Source: Eikenella halliae (GTDB lineage: Bacteria; Pseudomonadota; Gammaproteobacteria; Burkholderiales; Neisseriaceae). From it: a stretch of DNA of 64,000 nucleotides. Under the pieces are notes generated by a model, which was not told the origin of the DNA, made no database searches, and saw only the letters and a list, made by a program, of their open reading frames with translations. Both the position numbers and the translations under genes were made by a program. The stretch spans positions 124,001 to 188,000 of the forward strand of contig NZ_LXSQ01000023.1 in assembly GCF_001648475.1 (NCBI RefSeq). Reading direction: 5' to 3'. Within the stretch, counting starts at the first letter, position 1. Every line of letters starts with the position of its first letter. Positions 41,107 through 50,390 of this stretch are shown one piece after another.

Positions 41107-41207
41107 GCAGGGTAAGGGGTAGCAGCGCATGGGTGATAAATACTTTCGCTAGAGAACTCATGTTTGATTTGAACTGGAAACATGGGTTTCAGGTAGCCTT
41201 TGCCTGC

Positions 41208-41999
41208 TTACTCCGGGCTCAGCCACACGGCGCTGGCCATGCGGCCGGTTTGGCCGTCGCGGCGATAGGAGAAGAAGCGGTCGCGCTCGAGCACGGTGCA
41301 ATGCCGGCCACCGTAGATTTGGCTAACGCCGGCACGGCGCAGGGTTTGGGTGGCGAGCAGATAAATGTTTGCCAGGTATTTGCCGCTGCCGATGGGCTCG
41401 AAGGCGGCTTCGGCGGCGGGGTCGGCCTGGGTGAAGGCGGCCAGAACGTCGCCGCCCACTTCAAAAGCGTCGGGGCCGATGGCAGGGCCGAGCCAGGCGA
41501 GGAGGTCGGTAGGGTCGGCCTGCATGGCGGCGATGGTGTTTTCCAGCACGCCGCCGGCGAGGCCGCGCCAGCCGGCGTGGGCGGCGGCCACGACGCTGCC
41601 GGCGCGGTCACAGAGGAGTACGGGCAGGCAGTCGGCGGTCATGACGGCGCAGGCGGCGCGGCGGCTGCGGTCGAAAGCGGCATCGGCTTCCGGCGGAGCG
41701 CCAAGGCAGTCGGCAGCGGGCACTACACGGTTGCCGTGCACTTGGCGCAGATAGGCCAGCGGCAGGGGAACGTGTACCTGCACTCGGCGGCGGTTTTCGG
41801 CCACGGCGACGGAGTCGTCGCCCACGTGGTCGCCTACGTTCAGGCTGGCGAAACGGTCTTGGCTGATGCCGCCTTGGCGGGTGGTAATCAAGGTGTGGAC
41901 ATTGTTTGGCGCGGGCCAATCGGCGTGCAGGAGGCTACCTGAAATTTCAGGTAGCCCTAAGTTGGCGGCAAAGCTGTTGGCGGGGAATTGGCCGTTCAT
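41208..41999 (-). CDS. pgeF: PgeF/YfiH-family purine nucleoside phosphorylase-like protein
   Basis: 263 residues of the laccase-domain (YfiH/PgeF) family, which hydrolyses or phosphorolyses purine nucleosides or edits peptidoglycan precursors. LITTRQGGISQDRFASLNVGDHVGDD, LRQVHGNRV, VMTADCLPVLLCD and AAAHAGWRGLAGGVLENTI give the conserved His-Cys-His metal site. Near the N-terminus an inverted DUS pair is translated in frame as GLPEISGSLL (41931-41956). The start overlaps the M14 peptidase stop by 4 bp. Confidence 0.92.
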   Translation of the reverse strand: MNGQFPANSFAANLGLPEISGSLLHADWPAPNNVHTLITTRQGGISQDRFASLNVGDHVGDDSVAVAENRRRVQVHVPLPLAYLRQVHGNRVVPAADCLGAPPEADAAFDRSRRAACAVMTADCLPVLLCDRAGSVVAAAHAGWRGLAGGVLENTIAAMQADPTDLLAWLGPAIGPDAFEVGGDVLAAFTQADPAAEAAFEPIGSGKYLANIYLLATQTLRRAGVSQIYGGRHCTVLERDRFFSYRRDGQTGRMASAVWLSPE

Positions 42000-43141
42000 G
42001 CGGTTTCATCCGGGCGCAGTTGCGGGCAGACGGCGAGGATGGCGCTGAGGATGGCTTCGCCCAGGCGCAGGGAGCGCTGGCCGTTCCAGCCAAAGTCGTC
42101 GTCGGGCAGGTTGATGTTGTCTTTGAAGGGCATTTCGAGGGTGTAGGAGAGACAGCCGAAGGTTTCGCCCACGTAGGATTTGGCAATGGCGAGGTTGGCT
42201 TGGCCGGGGGCGATTTCGGGGTAGCCGTGTTCGTCTTGAAAATCGGGGCTGGCCTGGCGCAGGGCAGTTTTGAAGGCGGCTTCGAGCGCGGCGAGGCGGG
42301 CATCATAGGAAGGGTTGCCTTCGCAGCCGGCGGCGAATACGTAGGGCAGGGCTTCTTCGCCGTGGATGTCGAGGAATAAATCTACGCCGGTTTCGTGCAT
42401 TTTTTGGCGCACGGCATACACTTCTGGGCTGCGCTCGGGGCTGGGGTTTTGCCATTCGCGGTTGAGGTCGGCGCCGGCGGCGTTGGTACGCTGGTTGCCT
42501 AGGGCAGCGCCGTCGGGGTTCATATTGGGCACGATATAGAAGGTGGCGCAGTCGAGCAGGGCGCGGGCGGTGGGGTCTTGGTGGTCGAGCAGGCGGGAGA
42601 GCAGGCCTTCGGCAAACCATTCGGCCATGCTTTCGCCGGGGTGCTGGCGGGCGATAATCCAGATTTTGAGGTCGCTGGCGGCTTGGTGGCCGATGGTGAG
42701 CAGGTTGATGTCGCGGCCTTGCGCGGTGCTGCCGAGGTCGTCGATTTGACACAGGCCGCTGCCTTGTGCGTCGCCGAGGAGGTTGAGGTGCTGCTCGTGG
42801 GAGTAGGGCTCGAAATAGGCGTAATACACGCTGCCGGCCAGCGGGGTGTGTTCGATGGTGAGCACGCCGTCTTCATAGCGGGTTGGCACGCGGAACCAGT
42901 TGTTGCGGTCGTAGGAGGCGGTGGCCTGATAATCTTCCCAGCCTTCGGGGTAGCTGGATTGACCGGCGTTTTCGATGCGGATACGGCAAGGTTGGTAGGC
43001 CGCGCCCTGCAGGCGGAAATAAAACCACTGGCTGAAGGAGGCGGCATTGTCGCCGCGCAGGGCGAGGCGAATGTTTTGGCTGTCGGTGCTGTCGATTACG
43101 CTGATGGCGCCGGCATCGAAGCTGCTGCTGATTTTGGGCAT
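41996..43141 (-). CDS. M14-family zinc carboxypeptidase
   Basis: 381 residues. An N-terminal beta-sandwich (about 1-130) precedes the peptidase domain. The zinc ligands are in IARQHPGESMAEWFAEG (His and Glu) and the later FLDIHGEEALPY (His). PNMNPDGAALGNQRTNAAGADLNREW carries substrate-binding Asn-Arg, and LSYTLEMPFKDN the general-base Glu. This is the layout of the cytosolic carboxypeptidase (AGBL/CCP) group of M14. Its natural substrate is unknown; some bacterial members cleave C-terminal residues of peptides. It overlaps pgeF by 4 bp. Confidence 0.9.
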   Translation of the reverse strand: MPKISSSFDAGAISVIDSTDSQNIRLALRGDNAASFSQWFYFRLQGAAYQPCRIRIENAGQSSYPEGWEDYQATASYDRNNWFRVPTRYEDGVLTIEHTPLAGSVYYAYFEPYSHEQHLNLLGDAQGSGLCQIDDLGSTAQGRDINLLTIGHQAASDLKIWIIARQHPGESMAEWFAEGLLSRLLDHQDPTARALLDCATFYIVPNMNPDGAALGNQRTNAAGADLNREWQNPSPERSPEVYAVRQKMHETGVDLFLDIHGEEALPYVFAAGCEGNPSYDARLAALEAAFKTALRQASPDFQDEHGYPEIAPGQANLAIAKSYVGETFGCLSYTLEMPFKDNINLPDDDFGWNGQRSLRLGEAILSAILAVCPQLRPDETA

Positions 43142-43356
43142 GGCAGGTCTCGCTGCTTGAGGAGGGGAAGCGGGGATTGTAATGCTTTTCAGGTAGCCTT
43201 TCTAGGGAAGGCGGGGCGGGGAAAGGGCAGCGGAAACTGGATTTTTTGCGGCGCTGGCTCTAAACTGTGCGGCAGATTGGGCGGCGGCGTTTTTCAGGTA
43301 GCCTGTTGGAAGATGGCCGCCGCCATGCTTTTGTGTTGATTTTAAAGGAAGAGACA

Positions 43357-44004
43357 ATGAAAATTTTGTTATTGGGCGCACCCGGTGCGGGCAAAGGCAC
43401 GCAGGCGCAGTTTATTACCGCCGCTTTCGGTATTCCGCAGATTTCCACCGGCGATATGCTGCGCGCCGCCATCAAAGCCGGCACGCCGCTGGGCTTGGAA
43501 GCCAAAAAGATTATGGACGCGGGCGGCCTGGTGCGTGACGACATCATCATCGGCATGGTGAAAGAGCGCATTGCTCAGGATGACTGCAAAAACGGTTTCC
43601 TGTTCGACGGCTTCCCGCGCACGTTGGCGCAGGCTGAAGCCATGCAGGAGGCGGGCGTGGTTTTGGATGCGGTGGTGGAAATCGATGTGCCCGACGAGGT
43701 GATTCTCGAGCGCATGGCCGGCCGCCGTGTGCACCTGCCTTCCGGCCGCACCTACCACATCCGCCACAACCCGCCTAAAGTAGAAGGTAAAGACGACGTT
43801 ACCGGCGAAGACCTGATCCAGCGCGACGACGACCGCGAGGAAACCGTGAAAAACCGCCTGGATGTGTACCACAAACAAACTGCCGTGCTCATCGGCTTCT
43901 ACAGCCGGCTCACCGGCGACAACGCGCCCCGCTATATCAAAATCGACGGTACACAGCCGGTGGAAGCAGTGAAAGCTGCTGTATTGTCTGCTTTAGGCAA
44001 ATAA
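43357..44004 (+). CDS. adk: Adenylate kinase
   Basis: 215 residues from the ATG at 43357, preceded by AAAGGAAGAG. GAPGAGKGTQAQF is the P-loop, GFLFDGFPRTLAQAEAM the NMP-binding segment, and GRRVHLPSGRTYHIRHNPPK begins the lid. The lid lacks the four-Cys zinc site seen in Gram-positive enzymes. It interconverts ATP, ADP and AMP. It is followed by the CNP1-like gene, an arrangement I recall from Neisseria. Confidence 0.97.
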   Translation: MKILLLGAPGAGKGTQAQFITAAFGIPQISTGDMLRAAIKAGTPLGLEAKKIMDAGGLVRDDIIIGMVKERIAQDDCKNGFLFDGFPRTLAQAEAMQEAGVVLDAVVEIDVPDEVILERMAGRRVHLPSGRTYHIRHNPPKVEGKDDVTGEDLIQRDDDREETVKNRLDVYHKQTAVLIGFYSRLTGDNAPRYIKIDGTQPVEAVKAAVLSALGK

Positions 44005-44016
44005 GCCGGTGCAGAA

Positions 44017-44076
44017 GTTTTCAGGTAGCCTTCAGCCAAGTAGCAGGCTGCCTGAAACCAAAAGGCTACCTGAAAA
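44017..44076. repeat. DUS cluster with two dialects between adk and the CNP1-like gene
   Basis: TTTTCAGGTAGCCT (44018), AGGCTGCCTGAAA (44045-44057) and AGGCTACCTGAAA (44063). Either forward copy can pair with the first. Confidence 0.8.
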
Positions 44077-44086
44077 AGGAAAAGCA

Positions 44087-44605
44087 ATGAAAAAACTATG
44101 GTTTGCAGCCTGCGTATTGGCTCTTTCCGCTGCCGCTTCGGCCGAATTGCGCGAAAACCGCTATTACGCGCCGGAAGAGGAAAAGCCGTGGGAAGAAGCC
44201 GCCGTGGTGCTGCCCGATTATCCCGACTTGCAGCGCGGCGAGTGGTTCGAGCTGTATATTAACCCTACCTACCGCAACAAAGTTTGGCTGCAGCTGCCCG
44301 TGCAGCAGGCCGCCGATCGCAGCATGCGCTACGTGCTTGCTGTGCAGCCGCAGGGCGGGCAGCTGAATATGAGCTATGAGGGCATGCGCTGCGGCGACCG
44401 CCATCACCGATCCTTCGCCTTCGGCGACAACACCAACCGGCGCTGGATTGCCCCGCGCAACGGCACATGGCGCAAGTTTGACAGCTACACCAGTGCCAAC
44501 GACCCGGTGCGCGGTCGCCTGATGGCGATTTTCTGCAACGACGGCCGCGCGCTTACCGCGCAAGAGCTCGACCAGCGCATCCGCAGCATGGGCGGGCTGC
44601 ACTAA
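44087..44605 (+). CDS. CNP1-like exported protein
   Basis: 172 residues from the ATG at 44087, preceded by AAAGGAAAAGC. A signal peptide (MKKLWFAACVLALSAAASA) is followed by a CNP1-like domain: WEEAAVVLPDYPDLQRGEWFELYI, YEGMRCGDRHHRSFAFG and NDPVRGRLMAIFCNDGRALT. The family is periplasmic or surface-associated in betaproteobacteria; its biochemical role is unknown. The upstream in-frame extension (from 44009) is made of translated DUS and is not part of the gene. Confidence 0.85.
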   Translation: MKKLWFAACVLALSAAASAELRENRYYAPEEEKPWEEAAVVLPDYPDLQRGEWFELYINPTYRNKVWLQLPVQQAADRSMRYVLAVQPQGGQLNMSYEGMRCGDRHHRSFAFGDNTNRRWIAPRNGTWRKFDSYTSANDPVRGRLMAIFCNDGRALTAQELDQRIRSMGGLH

Positions 44606-44628
44606 GGGTGTGAACGTTTAACTCAAGA

Positions 44629-44734
44629 TATAGTGAATTAAATTTAAACCAGTACAGCGTTGGCTCGCCTTGCCGTACTATCTGTACTGTCTGCGGCTCG
44701 CCGCCTTGTCCTGATTTAAATTTAATTCACTATA
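44629..44734. repeat. Correia-type element (short form)
   Basis: 106 bp with TATAGTGAATTAAATTTAAA at both ends (inverted), directly followed by a DUS-pair terminator. Confidence 0.92.
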
Positions 44735-44776
44735 AAAGGCTACCTGAAAACCGGTATGGGTTTCAGGTAGCCTTTT
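44735..44776. terminator. DUS-pair terminator
   Basis: AAAAGGCTACCTGAAA and TTTCAGGTAGCCTTTT, 10 bp apart. Confidence 0.8.
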
Positions 44777-44883
44777 CCCTATCGGCCACAAATTTAAGTT
44801 AAACCCTGCTAAAGCAGCCTTGCCGCATTGTTGCCCGCCCCCGATTTGCCTTACAATCGCCGTTTTCAACGGCAGAGGCTGAT

Positions 44884-46698
44884 ATGTCTTCGTCTCCTAC
44901 CCCGCACACTACAGTCAGCAGCCTGGTCTTATACCGCAGGCTGTTTGGCTACCTGAAAAACTATCTGCGCATTTTCTCCCTGGCCGTGCTCGGCATGGTG
45001 GTGGTGGCCGCCACCGGGCCGATTTTCGCCTGGCTGCTCAAACCGCTGATTAATGAAGGCTTTGTGGAGAAAAACCTCTCCGCTATGCGGTGGGTGCCGC
45101 TGGCGATTATCGGCCTGTTTATCGTGCGCGGTATTTTCAACTTCATCAACGAATACAGCACCAGTTATCTCTCCGGCCACCTGGTGCAACAAATCCGCCG
45201 CGAAATGTTTGCCAAAATGCTCAAGCTGCCGGCCGGCTATTTCAGCCAACACGGCAGCGGGCGGATTATGTCGCGCATCATGAACGATGCCAGCCAGATT
45301 ACCGAGGCTGGTTTCAATGTGGTGACCGTAACCGCCAAAGACGGCATCACCGTGGTGGGACTGTTGTGCTTCCTGCTGTATCTGGATTGGCAGCTCACGA
45401 TTATCACGCTGGTGATGATTCCGGTGCTGGCTTGGTGTGTGCGCCAGGTGAGCAAACGCCTGCGCCAGCTTTCGCGCGAAAGCCAGCAATATGTCGGGCA
45501 GATGACGCAGGTGTTAGATGAGAGTATCACCGGCGAGCGCGTGATTAAAGTGTATGGCGGGCAGGAGCACGAGAAAAACCGCTTCGATGAAACCGCCATC
45601 AACGTGCGCCGCAACGGCGTGAAGCAAACCGCCGCCAACTCATTCAGCACGGCGGTAACCCAGCTGATGATTGCCACCGCGCTGGCCGCCATCCTTTATT
45701 TGGCTGCCGCCCGCGCCGCTTCCGATTCGTTTAGCGCCGGCGATTTTATGTCTTTCCTTTCTGCTATGCTGATGATGTTTGATCCCATCAAGCGCATGAC
45801 CGGCATTTCTTCTTCGCTGCAGCGCGGCCTAGCTGCCGCCGAGAGCGTGTTCCAGTTTTTGGACGAACCGGTTGAGCCCGATAACGGCACAGAAATCCTC
45901 AGCGAGCACACCGGTGATATCGAGTTGGTGAACGTGAGCCACCACTATGAAGGCGCCGCCCGCAACAGCCTCGACAACATCAATCTGCGCATCCCCAACG
46001 GCAGCGTGGTGGCCTTGGTGGGTGCGTCCGGCTGCGGTAAAACCACGCTGGCCAACCTGTTGCCGCGCTTCTTTGATCCCACCTCGGGCGAGGTGCGTAT
46101 CGGCGGGCGCGACATCCGTGAGTACAGCATGGCCTCCCTGCGCAAACAAATGGCACTGGTGAGCCAAGACGTGGTGCTGTTTAACGGCACGGTGGCCGAA
46201 AACATCGCCTACGGCCGTTTCGATGCCGACCCCGCCGATATTGAAGCGGCAGCCAAAGCCGCCAACGCCTGGGAATTCATCTCTGCCATGCCGCAGGGTT
46301 TGCAAACCGAAATCGGCCAAAACGGCCTCAAACTCTCCGGCGGCCAGCGCCAGCGTATCGCCATCGCCCGCGCCCTGCTGAAAAACGTGCCCATCCTGAT
46401 TTTGGACGAAGCCACCAGCGCACTCGACACCAAATCCGAACGCTTGGTGCAATCCGCACTCGACAAACTCATGCAGCAGCGCACCACTTTGGTGGTGGCA
46501 CACCGCCTCTCTACCATTGAGCAGGCTGATAAGATTGTGGTGATGCACGAAGGCCGGATTGTCGAACAGGGCAAACATGCCGAGCTGCTTGCCAAAGGCG
46601 GCCGCTACGCCGACCTCTACCGTATGCAGTTTCACGAACGGCAAGAGCATCAGGCGCAACAGGCAGAGGCCGTCGAAAGCCTGTCGGGCGTGCTTTAA
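44884..46698 (+). CDS. msbA: Lipid A flippase MsbA
   Basis: A 604-residue homodimeric ABC exporter that flips lipid A-core across the inner membrane. There are six N-terminal membrane helices (about 30-330), with RIMSRIMNDASQITEAG in the coupling region. The nucleotide-binding domain follows: Walker A ALVGASGCGKTTLAN, Q-loop LVSQDVVLFN, signature LSGGQRQRIAIARALL, Walker B ILILDEATSALD, and AHRLST. Sequence and length fit MsbA better than other exporters. A DUS core is read in frame near the N-terminus as FGYLKNY. Confidence 0.92.
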   Translation: MSSSPTPHTTVSSLVLYRRLFGYLKNYLRIFSLAVLGMVVVAATGPIFAWLLKPLINEGFVEKNLSAMRWVPLAIIGLFIVRGIFNFINEYSTSYLSGHLVQQIRREMFAKMLKLPAGYFSQHGSGRIMSRIMNDASQITEAGFNVVTVTAKDGITVVGLLCFLLYLDWQLTIITLVMIPVLAWCVRQVSKRLRQLSRESQQYVGQMTQVLDESITGERVIKVYGGQEHEKNRFDETAINVRRNGVKQTAANSFSTAVTQLMIATALAAILYLAAARAASDSFSAGDFMSFLSAMLMMFDPIKRMTGISSSLQRGLAAAESVFQFLDEPVEPDNGTEILSEHTGDIELVNVSHHYEGAARNSLDNINLRIPNGSVVALVGASGCGKTTLANLLPRFFDPTSGEVRIGGRDIREYSMASLRKQMALVSQDVVLFNGTVAENIAYGRFDADPADIEAAAKAANAWEFISAMPQGLQTEIGQNGLKLSGGQRQRIAIARALLKNVPILILDEATSALDTKSERLVQSALDKLMQQRTTLVVAHRLSTIEQADKIVVMHEGRIVEQGKHAELLAKGGRYADLYRMQFHERQEHQAQQAEAVESLSGVL

Positions 46699-46720
46699 TG
46701 CTGTTGCATAGGAGTAAAAG

Positions 46721-46755
46721 GAAAGGCTACCTGAAATCTTTCAGGTAGCCTTTTA
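46721..46755 (+). terminator. DUS-pair terminator after msbA
   Basis: GAAAGGCTACCTGAAA, then TTTCAGGTAGCCTTTT; two further DUS copies lie at 46799 and 46852-46888. Confidence 0.8.
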
Positions 46756-46892
46756 GTATGATTGCAGCCAGGTGTTGCATAGATTGGATTGGCACGCATC
46801 AAGGCTACCTGAAATACTCAGCCGGCCTTTCATGCAATCAAGCCAAAAAATTTCAGGTAGCCTGCATATTGCAACAGGCTACCTGAAAATTT

Positions 46893-47399
46893 CTACTCCG
46901 CTATTTCATGATGGCGCATCACCCACCAGCCGCCCCACAGGCCAACTAAAATAAACGCACAAGCCAGCAGCGACCACCAAGGGAACGGCACGCTCAAGAA
47001 ATATTCCACCGTGCCGCATTGGCCGTAGCCGCGGATAATCGGCTCATACCAATCAAACAGCGGCGCGCCCTGCAAGCGGAAAGTCCACGGTGCCCCGCAG
47101 GAAGGCTGCTGATCTATGGGCAGGCTTTGCAGATGCAGCTGGCTGATGGCCGTCCAGCCGCCCCATAACGCCGGAATACTCACCAGCATCGCCGCCACCG
47201 TTTGCGCCCAACGGCGCTTCAGCGGCAGCAGCATGGCAAGCAGCGAAAGCAGCCCCACGAAAATAATCGACACCCGCTGAATAATGCACATCACGCAAGG
47301 GTCCATGCCCCGTCCATACTGCATATACAACGACATTGCCGTGCACACCGCCGCTACGGCAAAGATGCCTAACAGGATTTTTCGATAAGAACCAATCAT
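46893..47399 (-). CDS. dsbB: Disulfide bond formation protein DsbB
   Basis: 168 residues with four membrane helices. It re-oxidises periplasmic DsbA and passes electrons to quinones. The first redox pair is in MDPCVMCIIQRVSI (CxxC with the nearby quinone-binding Arg), and the second pair is the Cys of QPSCGAPW and GQCGTVEYFLS. A tyrosine/Trp-rich C-terminus follows. The gene is monocistronic in this view; DsbA is not in the window. Confidence 0.95.
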   Translation of the reverse strand: MIGSYRKILLGIFAVAAVCTAMSLYMQYGRGMDPCVMCIIQRVSIIFVGLLSLLAMLLPLKRRWAQTVAAMLVSIPALWGGWTAISQLHLQSLPIDQQPSCGAPWTFRLQGAPLFDWYEPIIRGYGQCGTVEYFLSVPFPWWSLLACAFILVGLWGGWWVMRHHEIAE

Positions 47400-47633
47400 G
47401 ATCCGCTTTCATCTGGCTTGTGAAATAAAGAACGATATTATAAGCCCGCCGCTTAAGAACGCCAAACGGCAAAGGCTACCTGAAAAATAAGCTTATCCGA
47501 TACGCTGCTTTGAAGTGCACATTTTCAGGAGGCTGCATCATTGTTATCCGGCAACGGCGAAGAGGGGAGTATCCGGCCAACCATCAAACTCTTTGCATTG
47601 CGTGTGGTATTTGCACTCTATTTGTTGTTAAAA

Positions 47634-47674
47634 ATTATCAAATGCATTTGCATTATCTTGTAAAAGACTATAAT
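47634..47674 (+). promoter_or_regulatory. Fur-box-like operator overlapping a promoter
   Basis: ATTATCAAATGCATTTGCAT followed by TATC (47634-47657) is near-palindromic, and on the minus strand begins GATAATGCAAATG, resembling the Fur consensus repeats. It overlaps a TTTGCA -35 region, and a perfect TATAAT lies at 47669-47674. The placement predicts iron repression of the receptor gene downstream. Confidence 0.7.
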
Positions 47675-47723
47675 CGCGCCTCGAAAATTTATCTATGTTT
47701 ACTTTTTTTATCAAAGGGAAATT

Positions 47724-49949
47724 ATGCAACACCCGTTCAAACCCACCTTTATCGCTGCCCTGCTGGCCGCTACCGCACCCGCATGGGCCGATAATGCTGC
47801 CGAAAATGAAGGCGGCAGCGCCGAATTGGAAAGCATCCAAATCACCGCCCGCAACCGCAGCACCCGCACCGAAAACCGAAACAGCTACACCACCTCCGCC
47901 ATGCGTACCACCACAGGGCTTTCGCTGTCGCCCAAGGAAACGCCGCAGTCGGTGAGCGTGATTACCAAACGGCAGATGAATGACCAAGGCATCACCAGCA
48001 TGGAAGATGCGCTGAAAACCACCACGGGCATCAACGTTATCCGCGATACCGGCACGGCACGCTTCCAATCGCGCGGTTTCTATATCGACCAGATTGAAGA
48101 AGACGGCATCAGCAGCGTGGTGCCCGGCGCAGTAGCCAACCCGATGTACGATGCACAATCTGCTACTGATTTGGCGGTGTACGACCATATCGAAGTGGTG
48201 CGTGGCGCCACGGGGCTTACCCAAGCCAACGGCGAGCCGGGCGGCACAGTCAATGCCGTGCGCAAACGCCCGACCTCAGTGCGCCAAATACAAGGCGATG
48301 TTTTGTTTAACCGTTTTGGCACAGCCCGTACCACCGTTGATGTTTCCGGGCCAATGAACAAAGCGCAAACCCTGCGTGGGCGCGTGGTGGGCGTGGCAAG
48401 CAGGGACAGCAGCTTTAAGGACAGCGCGGCGGGTAACACATTCACTTTATACGGCGTGATGGATGCACAGTTGGGCGAGAATACCAAGCTTACTTGGGGC
48501 GGGCTGTATCAACGCAAAATATCCACACCAGACGATTGGGGCATTCCGATGGGCGTGAACGGCAGCGATTCCGACCTGCCGCGCGACACCTTCCTCAGCT
48601 ATGATTGGAGCCGTAACAGAGCCCGTAAAATCAATCTGTTTGCTGAATTGGAGCACTATTTTTCCGATGATTGGAAACTGACCGGGACACTCAATTACAA
48701 CAACAATCATTCTTTGAAACGTAACGGCGGCATTTACAGCGGCAATACTTCCTATGCAGGCTGGACAACCGGCGGCGTTCTGCCTTCCGGCTGGCTTGGC
48801 CGGTATGACCGAAACGAAAAGCAGTTCACCATCAAAACCAATCTGAACGGCAAATACCGCCTGTTGGGGCAGGAACACGATGTGTTCTTCGGCTATACCT
48901 ACAACCACAAAAGCGGCGGTGGTGAACGCCGCCAGTTCCGCCATCTTCGGTCTTACGACCCGTCTTCTTTCCGAGGCAACGAAGTGGCCGAGCCGGATTG
49001 GTATGCCGGCACACCGTGGATGTTGTGGGACTATGACAACACCGAGCGTAGTTATTCCTTAATGGCTGGTACGCGCTTCAACCCCACCGAGAAGCTGCAC
49101 ATTTTGGCCGGCACGCGCTACACCAACATGACCACCAAATCCGTGGTGGATTACCACTACACCAGCGGTGTGGTCGATAATGACCCGGATAGTGTTACCG
49201 AGCGCAACCACCACCGTTTTATCCCGTATTTCGGCATCACTTACGACATCACGCCGCATCACAGTATATACGCCAGCTACACCAGCATCTTCAAACCGAA
49301 CAGCTACAAAGACCGCCACGAACGCTATCTGCCGCCGGTATTGGGCAGCAACTACGAAATCGGCTGGAAGGGCGAATGGTATGAAGGTAAGCTGAACGCT
49401 TCCGTGGCCTTATTCGACATCGAACAGAAAAACCGCAGCGTGCAGGTGTACGACAATATCATGTCGCGCTGGTATAACGAGCCGGTGGGCCGTGTGCGCA
49501 GCCGCGGCGTGGATATGGAGATTTCCGGCAAGCTGACGGACGATTGGCAGCTGTTTGCAGGCTACACGCTGAACAACAGCAAATATCTGGATGCCGAAAA
49601 CCGCGGCGCTATTCCTGCGGGCACCAATTTCAGCAAACACACTCCGCGCCATATGTTCCGTCTCTACACCAGCTATCGCCTGCCCGGTGCGGCAAACAAA
49701 TGGACGATTGGCGGCGGCGTAACGGCACAAAGCGAAACCTCCAGCCTGGCCAATGTGAAGCAGGGCGGTTATGCGCTGTTTAACGCCAATGTGCAATACA
49801 GCTTCAACGACAACATGAAGCTCAGCCTGATTGGCAGCAACCTGACCGACCGGCGCGTGTATGAAAACCAGAAAACCCGGCAGAACGGCATCAACAACTA
49901 TCTGATCGAGCCGCGAAACATCATGCTGAAATTCGATTGGAAGCTGTAA
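47724..49949 (+). CDS. TonB-dependent siderophore receptor
   Basis: 741 residues. A signal peptide (FIAALLAATAPAWA) is followed by a short Ser/Glu-rich segment and ESIQITARNR, a TonB-box-like start. The plug domain has KETPQSVSVITKRQMNDQGI and DHIEVVRGATGLTQANGEPGGTVNAVRKRP, typical of the FhuE/FoxA/FpvA group of ferric-siderophore receptors. A 22-strand barrel follows, ending in LKFDWKL. The substrate is likely a hydroxamate-type or mixed xenosiderophore, but it cannot be named. A Fur-type operator precedes it; no biosynthesis or ABC uptake genes are adjacent. Confidence 0.93.
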   Translation: MQHPFKPTFIAALLAATAPAWADNAAENEGGSAELESIQITARNRSTRTENRNSYTTSAMRTTTGLSLSPKETPQSVSVITKRQMNDQGITSMEDALKTTTGINVIRDTGTARFQSRGFYIDQIEEDGISSVVPGAVANPMYDAQSATDLAVYDHIEVVRGATGLTQANGEPGGTVNAVRKRPTSVRQIQGDVLFNRFGTARTTVDVSGPMNKAQTLRGRVVGVASRDSSFKDSAAGNTFTLYGVMDAQLGENTKLTWGGLYQRKISTPDDWGIPMGVNGSDSDLPRDTFLSYDWSRNRARKINLFAELEHYFSDDWKLTGTLNYNNNHSLKRNGGIYSGNTSYAGWTTGGVLPSGWLGRYDRNEKQFTIKTNLNGKYRLLGQEHDVFFGYTYNHKSGGGERRQFRHLRSYDPSSFRGNEVAEPDWYAGTPWMLWDYDNTERSYSLMAGTRFNPTEKLHILAGTRYTNMTTKSVVDYHYTSGVVDNDPDSVTERNHHRFIPYFGITYDITPHHSIYASYTSIFKPNSYKDRHERYLPPVLGSNYEIGWKGEWYEGKLNASVALFDIEQKNRSVQVYDNIMSRWYNEPVGRVRSRGVDMEISGKLTDDWQLFAGYTLNNSKYLDAENRGAIPAGTNFSKHTPRHMFRLYTSYRLPGAANKWTIGGGVTAQSETSSLANVKQGGYALFNANVQYSFNDNMKLSLIGSNLTDRRVYENQKTRQNGINNYLIEPRNIMLKFDWKL

Positions 49950-49973
49950 TCCCGCCGCGCGGGCAAAGAGAAA

Positions 49974-50001
49974 AGGCTACCTGAAAATTTTCAGGTAGCC
50001 T
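49974..50001. terminator. Perfect DUS-pair terminator
   Basis: AGGCTACCTGAAAATTTTCAGGTAGCCT palindrome between the converging receptor and CsbD-like genes (arms 14 bp each). Confidence 0.85.
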
Positions 50002-50048
50002 CTGTTCGGCGGCGTGGGGCAGGGCAGTTTGCCGTGCCGTTTGCTCAG

Positions 50049-50294
50049 TTAGAACTTGCTTTTGATGTCGTTGATCAGGCCTTCGGCTTTGCCTTTGGCT
50101 TCGCTCATCAGCTCTTCAGCGGATTTTTTGCCTTTTTCCAGCACATCGGCCGCTTGTTTTTCCACGTCGGCAATGGCTTCTTTAGCTTTGCCCACGCCTT
50201 CTTGAATCAGGCCTTCGGCTTGCAGTTTGCTGCTGCCGATGGCATCGCCCACTTCTTTTTTCACTTTGCCTGCGATATCGTCGAAATTGCTCAT
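50049..50294 (-). CDS. CsbD-like small helical protein
   Basis: 81 residues from the ATG at 50294, preceded by AGGAG at 8 bp. Almost entirely amphipathic helix and rich in Lys, Glu and Ala: MSNFDDIAGKVKKEVGDAIG, then repeated EGLIQEGVGKAKEAI / EGLINDIKSKF. This is the pattern of CsbD/YjbJ-type stress proteins, whose molecular function is unknown. Because it is Cys-free and very polar it is likely a soluble, abundant stress protein. Confidence 0.75.
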   Translation of the reverse strand: MSNFDDIAGKVKKEVGDAIGSSKLQAEGLIQEGVGKAKEAIADVEKQAADVLEKGKKSAEELMSEAKGKAEGLINDIKSKF

Positions 50295-50390
50295 AAAAAT
50301 ACTCCTGGGTTGTGTGGTATAAGGGTTGAAACTATAAACCTTTTTTGCTTTGCAAGTAAAACCGATTAACCTTGCTTTACCATCCAATAT

